NCBI GenBank assembly: GCA_046539045.1
Contig: JBKHHU010000203.1
Coordinates: forward strand, 1 to 5,867
From: JBKHHU01 sp046539045
Lineage (GTDB): Bacteria > Planctomycetota > Phycisphaerae > SM23-33
Direction of reading: 5' to 3'
DNA: 5,867 nucleotides
Within the stretch, counting starts at the first letter, position 1, and every line of letters begins with the position of its first letter. Positions 5,378 to 5,867 of the stretch are shown piece after piece. The translations under genes and the position numbers were made by a program. Under the pieces are notes generated by a model. It had not been told where the DNA came from. It was given only the letters and a program-made list of their open reading frames with translations, and searched no databases.

Positions 5378-5867
5378 TTTTCACCTCGCATCGCTTCGAC
5401 CGGGGGCATCTTGGACGCAATCCACGCCGGAACGCTGGCGCCGAGGGTCGTCAGCAGCATGCCCACGCCCCAGACCAGCGGAAGCTTCAGGTAGAACGCG
5501 TCGAACCCGCCCATCGCGAAGACGTTGCTGCCGTAGTCAGCCAGACCCAGAATCAGCGAAATGATCGCCCCGACCACGCCACCGACCAGCCCACCGACCA
5601 AGCCCAGAAGCGCCGCTTCCACCAGCACGCTGAACAGAACCAGTGTGTCCAGCCCGCCGAGGCATTTGATCGTCCCGATCTCGCGGTACCGCTGGGCAAC
5701 GCTCATCAGCATCGCGTTGAGCACACCGGCGGCACTGACCACCAGCGACAGCACCAGCATCAGGTACCAGCTCTGCAGGTCGGTCGCAGCCGCCTCGTCC
5801 GGCATGTCGGCCGCCTTGCCGGCAGGTGTCGTCAGCAGGTACATCATGAAGGCCGTGGCGGTGCAGA
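5374..5867 (-). CDS. FtsX/MacB-family ABC permease, C-terminal part (cut by window edge)
   Basis: The reading frame is open to the right edge, so only about the last 163 residues are present. Counting from the Met codon at 5847-5845, which is probably internal, there is a membrane segment at about 27-48. It is followed by the FtsX-typical MSVAQRYREIGTIKCLGG (48-65), a Gly-rich hydrophobic pair of segments (about 68-101) and a last membrane segment (about 121-145). The tail reads PAWIASKMPPVEAMRGE, which matches the usual ending of MacB/LolC/LolE-like permeases (P-A-x-x-A ... P-V-E-A-x-R). The periplasmic domain and the first membrane helix lie outside the window. Its TGA overlaps the ATG of the ATPase gene, so the two are translationally coupled. 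It works with that ATPase as an inner-membrane exporter or mechanotransmission complex. Whether it is LolC/E-like or MacB-like cannot be decided without the missing part. Confidence 0.9.
   Translation of the reverse strand, partial: CTATAFMMYLLTTPAGKAADMPDEAAATDLQSWYLMLVLSLVVSAAGVLNAMLMSVAQRYREIGTIKCLGGLDTLVLFSVLVEAALLGLVGGLVGGVVGAIISLILGLADYGSNVFAMGGFDAFYLKLPLVWGVGMLLTTLGASVPAWIASKMPPVEAMRGEK
5382..5387 (-). promoter_or_regulatory. Ribosome binding site of the ATPase gene, inside the permease gene
   Basis: GAGGTG, followed by A's, precedes the ATG at 5377-5375 on the minus strand. It lies within the last codons of the permease gene. It supports the long form of the ATPase with the N-terminal extension. 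Confidence 0.7.

Noticed and set aside
4679..5494. Plus-strand open frame of 271 codons over the ATPase gene
   Set aside because: It is the antisense shadow of a gene with all ABC motifs intact.

Overview
The window is a GC-rich bacterial segment in which every supported gene lies on the minus strand. Secreted and lipid-anchored proteins of a polysaccharide-lyase-like type, a Lol/MacB-type ABC exporter, and intergenic spaces full of small palindromic repeats suggest a diderm environmental bacterium. Planctomycetota (Phycisphaerae-like) is my best guess, but no rRNA or marker gene is present to prove it.

Layout, read in the direction of transcription (right to left). (1) 5867-5374: the C-terminal part of an FtsX/MacB-family permease, cut by the window edge. 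(2) 5377-4568: its ABC ATPase, overlapping the permease by 4 bases (ATGA) and closed by a strong intrinsic terminator at 4508-4547. (3) 4567-4263: a spacer with that terminator, a pair of hairpin repeats (4423-4494), and a probable leader and weak promoter for the next unit. (4) 4262-2310: a 650-residue lipoprotein. (5) 2276-423: a 617-residue protein with a Sec signal peptide, 33 bases downstream and clearly paralogous to the lipoprotein. An intrinsic terminator at 357-396 closes this two-gene unit. (6) 422-1: a non-coding spacer with a CT-rich heptamer-like tract and a second copy of the hairpin-pair repeat (162-245, with an extra half copy at 136-151).

The permease and ATPase should work together as an inner-membrane MacB/LolCDE-like machine. 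The two paralogues are exported, one soluble and one lipid-anchored. They share blocks around a G-T-E-N-H motif, a GQGE(W/Y)DSSTY motif, an RGF motif and a C-terminal PYVKQ...TGD block. The layout, an N-terminal helix-rich half followed by a beta-rich half, resembles alpha/alpha-toroid plus beta-sandwich polysaccharide lyases. I cannot assign either protein to a named family, so the enzymatic role is a hypothesis.

The most notable items are the tandem paralogue pair of unknown family with a candidate Asn-His/Tyr catalytic set, and the two-hairpin cassette that occurs in the same order and orientation on both sides of that gene pair.
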